Positions 9,919-22,133 are shown, counted from the stretch's first letter. The stretch: DNA of 64,000 nt from Trichosporon coremiiforme (GCA_039545355.1 BCJJ01000020.1:636441-700440), one strand, 5' to 3'. Notes: generated by a model from the letters alone, not told the origin. Numbers and translations: made by a program.

Positions 9919-12900
9919 CTAGATCTTGAACTCGAGGGAACCGACGACTCCAAGACCGGCGAGGTCGGCGTCGGACGGCTCGCCATTGCCCTCTGGCGAC
10001 GGCATGGGCTGGAGCGGTTTCTTGGCTGGCGACGGGGGCGAGGACGGCGACTTCTCCATCACGCTTGGGTCCGAGTCTGGTGGCGAGGCTGGGGCTGGTT
10101 GCGAGCCTGGCCGGGGCGTGCGGGACAGCGACCAGCGCGGGTCGACCCAGCGGCGCAGCGTAGGGCTGAGAGCCAGCATGGCGGGGTAGATACTCTGCAC
10201 GCCGCAGAGGACGACGACGAGGATGAGCGTACTGCGCACATTCTTCCCCGTGCCGCGCCAGATACCGTAGCTGACGCTCTCCCATACGACGGTGAAGCCG
10301 ATCGACGCCGTCAGCGCGATGCTCGCCATCTTCGTCCGGCGGCCCTGGTTCCGCAGCGCGGTCGCGAACAGCGTCGGAAACACGGGGCCCTCAAAGAACA
10401 TGGCCAGCAGGAGGCAGGCGAACGAGCCCTTGCCTGGCTGGAGGAGCATGGCGAGCAGCGACGTGATGAACGTCGCGGCGCAGCAGACGTTCAGGATCAG
10501 CCGCGGCGTGAAGCCCAAGTAGCACACGCCAGACGCGATGAAACGCGATGCAGCGAACAGGCAGTGCCCGATGAAGAGGTCCCAGGAATCGTCCGTGTGC
10601 GGCCGCATCAGCATGATTAAGTCTTGCCACCAGTACGAGATCGACTCCTGCTGCCCGACGTAGCACGACATGACGAAGCAGCCCGCGCCGATGACGAACC
10701 AGCGCGCCGGTATGCCATACGCCTGGGCCGATGGCGAGAGGTTCGCGTTCGCTAACCGCTCGTCTGTCTGCTGCTGCAGCTCCTCGTCCGTCGCCTCCGA
10801 CAGCGGCACATAGAAGAATAGGAGCGCCAGGAGCAGCACGAACAGCGAGACTGCAAGGTAGCACCACTGCACGTCGAATAGCGACCCGCGGTCGTTCAGG
10901 TTGTTGAATAGCACCTTCGTGGCCAGGATCGGCGAGAAGATGGAGCCGATAGCCTGGATGCCCTGCGAGAAGTTTAGCCGCGCTTCGGACAGGTGACCCG
11001 GGCCGGCGATTGCGATGAACGGGTTCGCTGCGGTCTCGAGAACCGAGAGGCCGATTGCGATGCAGATGTTGGAGAAGAAAAACCCTCCGTAAGATACGAG
11101 CACCGATGACGGCCAGAACGCCATCGCTCCGCAGCCGTAGATGACGAGACCAGTCATGAACGTGACCTTGAAGCCGTACCGCGGCAGGACGTACAAACCG
11201 AACGTGAGCGGACCGATGATGTAGCCGAGCCAGTACGAGTTCTGCAGCGCGATCGCCCGCGAGTCCGACTTTCCAATGACCTGGAGAATCTTGCCGTTCA
11301 GCACGCCGAGCAATCCGTAGGAGAATCCCCAGAGGAAGAAGAGTATCGAGACGAAGAGTACCGGCCACCATGCCTCCTGCGCCGTGAGCTGCGTCAGGGG
11401 TTTCCGGCCGCCCATCTGCACAAAGTCGAAGAAGTTGTTCGTCGGCTGCTGGATATGCTCTGGCGGTACGTTGGCCGAGTTGTGCGTGATCCAGCGCAAT
11501 GGCATGGCCATCAGAGACGCCTGCACCTCGCTGACCCGCGAGTCCGGCTTCGACAACGGCACACCGAACACGTTCGCTTTCGGTGATACAGGGACGGGAG
11601 GTTCGCCTTCGCTCTGATCACCACTAGTGGTCTGAGTTTCGGCGCTGCTTGACGTTGTTCCTCCGATTCCTCCTAATGTCGGTATACTCGGTAGCCGCAC
11701 GCTGAACCGCTTCGAAGGGCTTGCCGGTGGACTTCGGTGGGGGTGATGATGCGTATCCGGCGGTCCGTTCGCGAAGAACTGCATGATGTCCATCTGGTCC
11801 TCGTCCGGGACGCCGGCATCGACTTCCAAGATTGCCTGCAGAGGCTGGTTCCGTGGAGACTTGACGCCTGGCTCCGAGATGTAACTGTCGTCTTGGTGAG
11901 CTCCGGCGCTGCCTCCCTGTGCGCTCCCTCGTGAGAGCAGCTGTCCTGACCCGACCCCCCGTGATCGGGACTGCGATGAGCGGCTGAGCGAGCGCGGTCG
12001 TACTCTCTGGATCAGCGGCTTCATGACCAGAGCACAGCAGCACATGACTCGGACGGAGCATTCAATGGCAGACCACATGACACCGTACGCCGTGTACCAG
12101 TAGAAGTTTGGTGGGCCCGTCTTGGCGCTGACAGTGTCGCCCCGTTGCAGGTAGATCTGCGCACGAAGCGCCTGCTGCAGATAGGCGATTCGGACGACAT
12201 CGACAATGGCCACGAACGCGCCACAAAGGAAGGTGAGAACGAGACCAATCTTGGCATTTTTCTCGATCCTCAGCCCGGTGATGATGGGGAGCGGGAGGAT
12301 AAGGATTGCAAGGTCGGAAAGGATGTTGACGGGGGCAGACGAGAGGAAGAGTGTGACGAGATCGAAGCATTGGCCCTGCTCGGTGGAGTCCCAGGCCGCT
12401 GAGATCGGACGACATTGCTTGGCAGGTCAGCGGTGCCCCAGAGCTTCTCGACCCGACTCACGAAGATGTTGAGGAAGACCAGCACGATGCCGGCAATGTC
12501 AACGATGGCCAAGACTGCATAGCTCGCGTAGCGGAGAAACACGTGCGCGCTGGCCATACGGATGTACAGCAACAGCGCGGCGCTCTTGGCCGCCGTCGAG
12601 GACAGGTAGTAGAAGATGGGGAAGACATAGAACGCCTTCTTGAGCGGGCCCCACCATTCCGGCTTGATGGCTGTGGAAATAATCAGCACAGAAGGGGCGA
12701 GAGAAGCAATCGACGACCGATAATAATTTGGGCGTGAAGATCGGACGTGCGCGCACGGTGTCAGCCGCAAAACAAGATCCCGAAAGAAAATCCACTCACC
12801 AACGTCGGGTTTACCGATTCCGACCGTGGCTCCGTAGATGATCGATATGTTCAGCGCGACAGTGAACGCCTGGAGGTCAGTGGAACGAACACGGCGGTTG

Positions 12901-13430
12901 CGGGTATCGCTGGCAGATATGCAGGACGGTGGCGCACGTTGAACTCGATCATGAATGCACCGAGTAGTCTGCCGAGCTGTTTCAGACTGAGAAGCCTCCA
13001 CCGATCCTGATCGTTCATGAATTCGATGCAGACGGCGAAGACAGTAGTGAGGCAAGACGGCCAGCCACTAGCTGCGACGACGAGGTGAGGCATTTTCGAG
13101 ACAATCCGCCGGTGGGCGACAATCGGTGACGCCCTTGTCGCCGAGCGTGGGCAAACAACCGGCAAACCGACAGAAGCTCGGGTGGTTGCAGATTGAACGA
13201 TCACCGATTGTCGGGACGGGCGGGGGATGGACATGAGAATGCAGAGGGCTGGCGACGGGAGCACAGGATCCGACACTCACCCAGGCGAGGATGGTGACCC
13301 AGTCGTCGACATCAGCTCTCCGTCTAATGGCGAATTTGGAGATACATCTTAGGACGACGAAGACGGTGGCGAGGCCGATGAAGACTGCGCTTGTGATGAG
13401 CACGCGGTTTGACCGGTCGACGAAGTCCAT
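9919..13430 (-). CDS. Fusion: Pth11/rhodopsin-like 7-TM domain + FHS-type MFS permease
   Basis: Four exons: 13430-13281, 12869-12800, 12670-12462 and 12417-9919, giving 975 aa. Introns have GTGAGT donors. The third is only 44 bp; its AAG acceptor restores the family motif as NIF|QCRPISAAWDS. Residues 1 to about 285 are a fungal rhodopsin/Pth11-like membrane domain (VDDWVTILAW, FYYLSSTAAKSAALLLYIR, NILSDLAILILPLPIITGL). A Ser/Pro-rich linker (about 286-490) follows. Residues about 490-900 form an MFS transporter of the fucose/galactose:H+ symporter type (FFLWGFSYGLLGVLNG, ETAANPFIAIAGPG, NFSQGIQAIGSIFSPIL), then a Pro/Ser tail. No stop codon separates the modules in exon 4. The 409-bp first intron is the least certain boundary. 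Likely a membrane sensor-transporter; sugar substrate is inferred from the family. Confidence 0.8.
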
Positions 13431-14635
13431 GTTAGGACATGGCTGTCACAGGTGGTAGGCGAGACAAGAGTTGGAAGCAGTCGGTTTGGTTGTGGGTGTG
13501 ACGAGTATTGTTGAGGTAAGGGTGAGGGGTGGGTCTGGAGTGAAGAGGTGGATTGGAGTGATGGTTCCGGGTGCAAGCTGGCTGGCTGGGGGGTTGCGGG
13601 TGTGGGGATTAGGAATTGGTCTGGGTCCCTCCGTAACGAGGTTAGGATTATGGCTCAATGAATACAGATTACAGATCCAGAAGTACTGAGTAACTGGCTG
13701 GGACCCGTGCCGTTGTGCAGCGGCCGAGTCGTATCGGCGGACAGCCAGAAATGGACCGCTCAGCGTACAGTGGTGAGACCATGTCGGATCCAGGGCCGCA
13801 GGGTCACCCACCAAGAGCTCAGCTGCGACCTCCGCCCCTCCCCCGGCCCTTTTGGGACCCTTGACGCCCCAGCTAAGCCCAGCTAGCTTAGCAGCTGACA
13901 ACAAGCGAATCCCGCGACCGGCGACCGAGCCTCACCCGACAACGTCCCCCCACGTCCCCATTACAAAACCTTAGTCAACCACCCTCCCTTGCCCTAATCC
14001 ATCAAGTTCTATTCAGCTCCTCGCACTAATCCACCCCTGTATCGCTTTCGGCGCCTACCTGCATAGCATTTTGCGTGTGCTGCCTTAGCATCCTAGGTCA
14101 TACAGCTGCGCCGCCAAACCCTCAGGACGCGTGACAGCCAGTGACAGCCTTGCGTTTGAGGTTGCAGACGTGCGCAGCCTCTGGCGAACCCCAGGCGTCC
14201 GCTGGCTGGAGAGGGAAGACTCGAAGCGCGAAGCGGGAGGAAGAGGAAGGGGAAGGGGACAGGGAGTGTGGGGCCCGGTTGCCCGACGCCGCGCGCCTGT
14301 CAAAGCGACCAGTCCCTTGGGCACGCCTGGCAGCGGAGTCACTCACGTCGCTCCAGTCGCCTCGCCGCTGCTCCCCCCCCCCCATGACGCAACTGCGACT
14401 CATCCTGCATCCTTAATCGCCCTCTCCCTCTCTTCTGCATACCTGGATTGGCTTGGCCCGACTGCGCCCCCCATCGTAAGCCTCTTCCTACGAACCCTCT
14501 TCATTCTGGCACACTCGCTCGCAACCCTCTCGCATCAGGACAAGTCTGACCTCTGAACCAATTGACCAGATCCGGCACACCCATTCGCTCTACAAGGCAT
14601 CAGCCATCAGCCCGAAACCCGTCCTCTTCTCGGTC
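13431..14635. other. Divergent intergenic region
   Basis: 1.2 kb between the divergently transcribed fusion gene and the UCH gene. Pyrimidine-rich on the plus strand near 14380-14560, likely promoter or leader of the UCH gene. No coding segment recognised. Confidence 0.6.
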
Positions 14636-15863
14636 ATGTCGTCGCCCAATCCAGTGGCAAAGACACCTTCCTCAAAGGAGCTCGAGAGAGACTGGTGGCC
14701 ACTCGAGTCGAGTCCTGACGTGCTCACCAAGCTCGCTCGTGTAAGTTGACGTCAATGCAGAGCATGCAGAGCAACGACCAGCCCCGTGACCACCTCCGCC
14801 CCGAAAAAAGCGGGCTACGGCTCGACAACCGGTTCTGCTCGACGGACCTAGCTCGTATCGGGCAAAGCTCCCTTGGCCGGCGCATGTGACCGCCGACCGT
14901 GGGTCGCTTTAGAGTTCGATCGCATGATATCATTTATTGATGCCACGTTCAGCTGACCGCAGCACTGGGATCTTCCCAACCAGTACGAGTTCGTGGACGT
15001 CCTGGGACTTGGCCCAGAGCTGCTCAGCCTCGTCCCTCGGCCGGTGCATGCAGTCGTTTTCCTGTTCCCGGACACGCCCTCCATCGTTGATCACCGCACC
15101 AAAGAGGGCCCGGGCACACCGGCCGCCAGGGGACAAGAGCCCCTGTGGATTCCGCAGGTTGGCGTCGGTAAGCGTGGCGATCGACCAGCTAGCAACTGAC
15201 TTAGGGCCACTCGTGCGGGACGTTTGCCGTTCTCCATTCGCTCGCCGCGACGCGGCTTTCTCCGGCTCTGAACGCCTTCTTCGATGAGTGCTTGAGTGAG
15301 TTGCAAAAGTCTGTCAGTCGGGTGTTCGGCAGGCCGGACAATGCGACCGCCGAGGCTCTTCGGTGCTGCGGAGCTGTTTCTTTGCTGACTGTGGCTAGCC
15401 CTCGAGCCCGATCGACGCACGGCGCTACTGGCCGCCTCACCACTGATCAAGCCGGCACACATGGCTGTGGTGTCTGCTGGCGACTCGCGCGTCCGCGAGT
15501 CTGACTGGGAGGACGCTGACCACTTTCTGGCTTTCGTGCGCTACGACGGGCGCATCTGGGAGATGGACGGGAACACGCCACGCGCCGGTCCGCTCGACCG
15601 AGGACCGGCCAGCGACGACCTCCTCGAAGTGAGCCCCACTACTCTCACGTCCCCAAACGTCATCAACAACCGTCGTGTCACCCCCTCAACAATTAGACGA
15701 TGATCTGATTGCGCCGCTAACCCATTCACAGGACGCTGCGTGCATTATACGCGACGTATACATTCCCCGGGCGGAAGGTAGCGTGCACTTCTCCACGATA
15801 GCCCTGGTTGGGCCGGATGATGGTGCCGAGGCTTCCGGGATACCTCAGTTGTCTAGTTCGTAG
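14636..15863 (+). CDS. YUH1: Ubiquitin C-terminal hydrolase, UCHL3/YUH1 type
   Basis: Cleaves small adducts from the ubiquitin (and probably Rub1/NEDD8) C-terminus; cytosolic cysteine protease. Five exons: 14636-14740, 14963-15163, 15205-15295, 15399-15628 and 15732-15863, 252 aa. Catalytic residues all present: Gln100 (IPQVG), Cys106 ([13 protein letters not shown]), His174 (ADHFLAFV) and Asp189 (IWEMDGN). Starts [16 protein letters not shown], typical of the family. The exon 2 donor is odd. The strong GTAAGC at 15168 would put exon 3 out of frame. The weak GTCGGT at 15164 keeps frame and gives the canonical six-residue Gln-to-Cys spacing, so I used it. Acceptors have CTGAC or CTAAC branch sites. 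Family assignment is firm; that one donor is not. Confidence 0.9.
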
Positions 15864-16107
15864 ACTAGCAACCATAACGCGTATGGAGATGTTGTGTGTG
15901 CCGCAGTTGCGTGCTTGGCCCTGGCTCGGCACCATGCCGGCCCACTGGTTTGCGTTGGTTCGGTTTGCGCAGCGCCCAGCGCGCGCTAGTGGCACACTTC
16001 CGGAGAGCGCGGTGATGCTGGCCGCACGTTTTCTCGAAAATTGACAACAGGACGACCTCTTCGGTAAGGCGGGTGCGAGGTGAACCGGGGGTGCAAACAT
16101 TCTCCAG

Positions 16108-16114
16108 TATAAAA
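16108..16114 (+). promoter_or_regulatory. TATA box (TATAAAA)
   Basis: Perfect TATAAAA 50 bp upstream of the ATG at 16164. With strongly biased codons in the following gene, this suggests high or regulated expression. Confidence 0.55.
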
Positions 16115-16163
16115 GAGAGGACTGCGACGAGGTCTGACCTCACCAGAACTCCCTCCCGACAAG

Positions 16164-16802
16164 ATGCTCTCGACAGCGCGATCGGCAAGAAGTGGACGGA
16201 CAAGATCAAGGCGATCAAGGACAAGCTCAAGGCGCTCAAGGACGCCAAGGACAAGATTTGCAGGCGATCCAGGCCGAGATCAAGGGCTTCCAGGACCTGG
16301 TCCAGGCCGACAAGGACTTCTTCGACGCGACCATCGGCCAGGCAATCCAGGACAAGGCCCACGCCATCGGGGCCGGCATCGGCGCCATTGCGGATGGTTC
16401 CATCTGCCCAAGCGTTCTTTCGACAACGGCCTCGCCGCCGCCGCGCCCAGGCTCGGTGAGATCTTCCAGAAGCTCGAGCAGGCGTTCGCCAACGGCGACG
16501 CTAAGGCGGAAAAGGCCATTCAGCAGATCGACGAGGCGCTCAAGAAGCCCGGTGAGATCGCGCCCAAGCTCGTCCAGGTCGTCGACTCCATAGGCAAGCA
16601 GGTCGACTCGGTCCTCCAGCGCGACCCCATCTACGTGCCCGCCGACTGGAACAAGGGCCCCAAGCTCCGCCAGCGCGACGAGGACGAGTCTGAGGACGCC
16701 GAGGAGGAGACCGAGGAGTACAACGACGAGGGTGACGAGGGTGACGAGGGTGAGGACGATGGTGAGGATGACGGCGAGGAGGACGGCGGTGACGACGAGT
16801 AA
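16164..16802 (+). CDS. Small acidic-tailed helical protein, frame disrupted
   Basis: The open frame from ATG 16164 to TAA 16802 is intact (212 codons), but its first 80 or so codons read as an arginine-rich, implausible protein. Helical, Lys/Gln-rich protein with the same C/G-ending codons as other genes appears first in frame +2 (TDKIKAIKDKLKALKDAKDK, about 16189-16255). It then appears in frame +1 (AIQAEIKGFQDLVQADKDFF, about 16260-16395) and finally in the ATG frame from about 16400 (APRLGEIFQKLEQAF onward). Three single-base losses, near 16170, 16256 and 16397, would explain this; the last two fall beside T runs. The C-terminus is a run of Asp/Glu/Gly. I do not recognise the family. Sequencing error is the simplest cause; a true pseudogene is the alternative. 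Confidence 0.6.
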   Translation: MLSTARSARSGRTRSRRSRTSSRRSRTPRTRFAGDPGRDQGLPGPGPGRQGLLRRDHRPGNPGQGPRHRGRHRRHCGWFHLPKRSFDNGLAAAAPRLGEIFQKLEQAFANGDAKAEKAIQQIDEALKKPGEIAPKLVQVVDSIGKQVDSVLQRDPIYVPADWNKGPKLRQRDEDESEDAEEETEEYNDEGDEGDEGEDDGEDDGEEDGGDDE

Positions 16803-19126
16803 GCCTCTCGTCCTGTTCTCAGACCCATTACCAACCTCCCCCCGAACCCATCTTGTCTTTTCTTCAACCCCGCTCCCACCTTTCTTCCCCGCTTCATGGA
16901 ACCCCACATCCATCCGTGGTAGAGCTAGAGCGTCCCCCGGCGCCCCGCCTGACTCCAGTCCCTCCTTGAGCAGTAACCGGTACTCTGAGCCATGAATAGT
17001 GCAAATTTTCAGAAAAAACGCCATTTCCTATAGTGCGAGTTAGCAGTCCTGCTTTAGCAATGTTAGCAGGGCGATGAGTCAGTCTTCTTCTCGGAGAGCT
17101 GCCAAGCTGCGGGGAGCGTGGGGGGCAGGGTGCTGGTGCTGGTGCTGGCTCGAGACGATTTCAGTCGAGTGAGGGGAGCCCTGGTCTACGGCCGGTGGCT
17201 CATGGCTGGTGTGGACCGGTTCATGGTACCGGCTTTGCAGCTCTGACGGAGCTCGGCAAGGACCAGTTATGCGGCGGTACCGACGCCATCAGACGCAATT
17301 GAAGACGCCAGTGTGATCCCCGACGTCCCGGAGATCTGGTGCCAACCGTACCGGTCAGGTCCCAGCCCTAGGGTGGTGGCGAACGTGTCGAAGTTGCTGA
17401 CGAGTGACAGTGAAGCAGGCGATGATAGGGCGACTGCGAAACGCTGTCGTAGAGTCTAGGTCGAGTCGGGGCCAGCTAAGAGATACAGCGGACGACTCGA
17501 GCCATTGAATAGTTCGAGCGTGTCCGTCGGCTGATCTGAGCGACGTGAGAGTGGTGAAGTTGCCCACCGGAGCTACGCATTGCGTCAGACGGCTGATAAG
17601 AAGCTTCGATCGTGGCCGTAGTGCCTCCCAACGAGTTGGGCAAGTCGGAGCCTGCTGACGGTCCACTGACCTGCTGACCATGGGACGGAGATTGTCAGTG
17701 GCGGTGATGAGGCGGAGGTGACCAACGCCGCTGGTCCTACTCACGAGGCAGACGAGATCCATTCCCGGCCCGAATCAGCCCAGAAGCGACAAAGGTGATC
17801 GTCCCCTTGCCCAAGTGAGCGCCGTGAGCGCCGTCAAGCGCCGGGGTGACAGAACCCAGCTCCAAGTGACAAGCCCAAAGCTGCCGGGCGGCCGTTGCTG
17901 TGGCTCAAGGGGAGTCTCCGGTCTTGTGCCCGAGTCCTCTCATCCTAATCCCGAGCATCTTCCAACCCGTTGGTAACTCCTAATCACGACGCAGCTCATA
18001 ATTATCCAGGGCATTCGTAGCTACATCACCGGTGCTACGCTGAGGATCCGGACACCTCCAAGCCATAAGCCAACCACGGCCCACCACTAACGCCACAACG
18101 GGACGAACCGCACCCCCGGCACGCCTCGTGCCCCCCGCGCTGCACCCTCCTCGGCGTTCAGGCATGCTGGCGCAGCGGCGCCGCTCGGATCATTACGCCT
18201 CCATCAGCGCCAGGTGCCAGTGCCAGGTCTGTCTCGCACGTCGAGCTCGGATCGCATCCACGTCGCTCTCTTCCTCGTTGCGTCCCCGTGCTCACCTCCC
18301 GTGCTCACGCTCGTGCGTGTGTGGGTGCCATTCGAAGTGATCGCAGATCCCGATCGTCACTGCACGCGTCTCAGTTGCCGGAGCGCAAGGAGACTCGGCA
18401 CCCGGTAGTGCCAACAAGTGATGAGAAGTGATGAGCGAAAGGGCGAATGGGTGATGAGATTCTCCGCGCCGAGAGGGCCAGAGGGCCGAGAGGCGCCCAC
18501 ACCCGGTGCCTGGCGCCATATCTACCCGACGTTGGCCGATATGGCTGATAACACGCGCGTGTCAGCGCGACTTTTTCCCAAACCAACCATACCCACCTTT
18601 CCGCACCTCGACAACGCCAGCGTCCTCGACAATGAGACAGCGAGTGCACACTTGGCAGACGGGGTACGCAGCGGCGTCGACTTCCTGACGCCGCTGTCTC
18701 CAGTGGGCAGAACGGGAGGCAGCGCTGCCGCGCTGCTACGGCACATGCCTGATTCTCGGCTGCATGGCTGACGCTGCTCCTGAGTGCGTCCTGTGGCGGC
18801 CCGTGCGACCGGGCAGCTCCGGAGCGGCCGTGGCCAACCGTGGCGTAGACGCTGATGCGAGTGTAGTCTGAGACCAGCTTGGGCTCGGGCACCTTGGGGA
18901 GCTCTTGCACCTCTTGCTACACTCGCTGGCCTGCTCCGGCTCGAACGGCAGGCGTCCCTGTACCGGTCTCGCGCCCTACACTCGCGCTGGCCCCAGGTCT
19001 CCGTGTCCTGTTTCCAGAGCCAGTGGCCAAGAACAGCGCGGACAGGGGCGTCGCGATGCCGTGGAGAGCTAAAGTTTCTGGCTCCTCTCCACTGCAACCC
19101 CTCGACGTACTACCTTACTCTACACT
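16803..19126. other. Intergenic, no gene seen
   Basis: 2.3 kb between the acidic-tail gene and the monooxygenase. First 200 bp is probably 3'UTR. Short open frames on both strands lack motifs or spliced continuations. The last part is presumably the monooxygenase promoter. Confidence 0.55.
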
Positions 19127-21086
19127 ATGCCGACACTGAAGCGACCACTGCCCGTCCTCATCATCGGAAATGGACCGGTTGGACTGTTGCTCGCGTACGG
19201 GCTTGTCAAGCAGGATGGTGAGTACGCCGTCAGGCAAGCCGGGGCGCTCCTCGTCGACATTGGGATCGCCTTTGCCCTCGCAGTCCGGTCGCCTGACTGC
19301 GCGGCGATCTCTGGCTGAGACATGAAGGCCCTATTCACTGGCCGTTCACCAACCACCACCAGCTCGCCGCCCTCCTCCGAGCCCCTCGCTGACGCCAGTG
19401 CCCGTGATCGTCGTTGCTCGCCACCTCCGCCGTCTCGGCGTGCCGAAAGCGCACGCTCTTTCCCCCCGCTCGCTCGAGATCTGCCGACAGCTGAATGTCC
19501 CCGTCCACGTCCTGCGTTCATTACCCGCGCACAGAGTGGACGCGCAGTATGTGCAGTTCGTGACGAATCTCTCTGGACAAAACCTCGGCCGGCTAGACTA
19601 CGAGCGGATGCACGCCGACGTGCTCAACTACTCGCCCGAGATGACTCACAACGTCTCGCAGCCGGATCTGGAGGAGATCCTGGAGACGCTTCTGCTGCAG
19701 GACCCGACGACACAGCACCAGGTCGACTACCGGAAGGGCTGGACGTGGACGGGGTACGAGGAGCGGATGGACGCGAACGGGACGACGTACTGCGTTTCGA
19801 GCGTGGAAGACACGTACACTGGCGAGGAGACTATTGTCGAGTCGTTGATGATTGTGGGAGCCGACGGGGCGAACAGCGCCGTGCGTAACGCGCTGGGCAT
19901 CAAGAGTGAGGGCGAGCAGACGGCCGACGTCATGATGACGATCCACTTCCATGCCGACCTGCGTGCGATCGTAGGCGACCGCGTAGGCATGCTGCACTGG
20001 ATCCTCGATCCGGAGGCGCGCGGGTTCATCATCTCGTACGACCTCGACTGCAACCATGTCCTGATCCACAATGTGGCGCCCGACGACCCGCTCGCAAGCT
20101 TCACGCCAGACAAGTGCATGCGCATCGTGCGTGCCGCCATCGGCCAGGACGTTCCCTTCGACTTTGAGTGCAGCATGCCATGGATCCTCACGCGCAAGGT
20201 CGCGCAGCAGTACTACCGCGGCAACGTCGTGCTCGCCGGCGACGCCGCGCATCAGTACCCTCCCACCGGGGGCCTCGGCATGAACAGCGGTATCGGCGAC
20301 GCGCACAACCTCGTGTACAAGATTGCCGCGACGTACCACGCCTGGGCGGACATGCCCGCCATGTTTGCGAGCTACGAGGCGGAGCGCCGCCCCGTGGCGG
20401 TGAGGAACAGCCTGCAGTCTGTCAAGAACGGGAAGAACATCTTCGCCATGCTGAAGGCGCTGGGCACGACGAGTTCCGACCCGGCAGTGGCCAGGATGGA
20501 GATGGAGCGCTCGCTGGCGGACCCGCGCCAGCTGGCGCACATCAAGGCGCTCATCCAGGAACAGGCCGAGCACTTTGACAACCTGAACCTGCACCTCGGA
20601 TACATCTACTATTCCGCTTATCAGCCGAAGAGCGCATCGACATACCACCCTGCATACGTGCGCGGCGCGCGCATACCCCACGCGTGGGTCAAGTCGAAGC
20701 ATCCTGTGTTCGGATCCCTCAAGCCCGTCGACCTCTCGTACATGGCTGGCGAGATCAGCCAGGACAAGCTCCAGAAGTGTCAGTACTCCACGCTCGACCT
20801 CGTCCCGGCGGCCAGCTACGTGCTCATCCACTCGGGGTCATGGGGGAAGAAGGCGCTGCAGCTGCGCATGCTGCTGGCCGCGCACCGGATTCCGCTCGTC
20901 ATCCTCGAGGCGGGCAAGGATTTCGAGTTTGTCGACAAGAAGGCAGGCAAGGTGTGGCAGGACGGCTTTGGCCTCAAGCACGGTGCCGTGCTCGTCCGCC
21001 CCGATCAGCACGTCGAAGCCGTCCCTGGCAAGGACGCAGTGCCCCAGGCCATCGTCGACCAGGTCCTCCTCACGCTGACTATCTGA
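19127..21086 (+). CDS. FAD-dependent aromatic-type monooxygenase
   Basis: Flavoprotein hydroxylase of the phenol / p-hydroxybenzoate / MhpA superfamily, using NAD(P)H and O2. Two exons: 19127-19217 and 19399-21086, 592 aa. The intron (181 bp) has donor GTGAGT and acceptor CTGACGCCAG. Residues 9-22 hold the Rossmann GxGxxG motif (IIGNGPVGLLLAYGL). The second FAD motif is GDAAHQYPPTGGLGMNSGIG, and an intermediate DG motif is seen in IVGADGANSAVRNALG. The C-terminal about 150 residues form the thioredoxin-like domain usual in phenol hydroxylase-type enzymes (VLIHSGSWGKKALQLRML). No signal peptide, so probably cytosolic. Such enzymes open routes for degrading phenols; the actual substrate cannot be read from sequence. 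No other catabolic gene adjoins it. Confidence 0.88.
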
Positions 21087-21945
21087 TGTAAACCACTCTC
21101 GCAGAGATGGGGGATAGATACCCTGTGACTTCTATGTAACATGTGCTTGCTTACGTGCTGGAGGCTGGAGGCTGGAGGCTGCGGGCCACAGGATGCAGGT
21201 CGAACGTCGTAGTCCCGAGGTATGCGAACGACGACGAACCCCGACGACAGCGCGTCCTCTGCGCTTCGACCAGCTCAGCCTTCTGTGATCCGCAAGGAAT
21301 GTCTCGAACACGCCCATCGGTCCCATCGCCCCAAGCGCAGTTTCCCAGGCGGCGTTCGGATTCTGACGATAGATCCGCCCAACCTCCCCTCGGGGCCACG
21401 GGGCCAGACCGGCACCGACGCCGCTGACGCAGTGCGATGCGCGATCTGGCGGATCGGATGCTGTAACGGGATGAGCGCGCTTGTTGCGCTCGTCGCAGAG
21501 CTATGCACGGATGCACTGACACAACTGACGCCCCGGGACTCGGCTGCTTGGCTCCAGCAAACTCGCTTGCGGCACTGATCGCGATCGCGTCGAGTCAAAA
21601 GTCATCAGACCAAGTGATATCGCCGAGCAACGCAGAGTAGAGTACTGTGCAGGGGAAGGACTCCGTACGTTGGCGATGCGGGGCGGGCCCGGCTCGGGCA
21701 CGGCCGAACGTTCTGAATCTTCCCCACGTTCCTTCAGATTAATGAGCTCCTGATGCCGTAACGTGCGCAAGGGGAGACTTGACGCGTTGGATTGGTCTGG
21801 AAGAAGGAACGCGATACAACTGATTCTTTCCTGATTCATACTACGGTCATACTTGCCCTCAGAGGGAAAGAGCCAAGTGAGTGTGGTTGGTTTGTCCGTG
21901 TATAGCGATGTGCGACTCCTCGCTGAGGGTGAGGGTGAATTTGAG
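21087..21945. other. Intergenic / 3' flanks
   Basis: Convergent 3' region between the plus-strand monooxygenase and the minus-strand 80-aa gene. No supported CDS. Confidence 0.55.
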
Positions 21946-22085
21946 CTGCGAGGTCAGCTGCTGCCGGGACGAGGATGAAAGGGTGAATCTCGGATGGTGT
22001 GGGACAAAGTTCGGGCAGAAGCCAGGGAACTACGGCCGAAGGCGAAGAGAGAGGGAGGGCGGGGGGGGGGGGGGGGGGGGGGGGG

Positions 22086-22133
<48 letters not shown>

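Noticed and set aside
14377..14390. C-run as a possible regulatory tract
   Set aside because: Short (about 11 C) and in a generally C/T-rich leader; nothing distinguishes it.
19593..20831. Minus-strand 412-codon frame opposite the monooxygenase
   Set aside because: His/Arg/Val-rich antisense shadow of an FAD enzyme with clear motifs.
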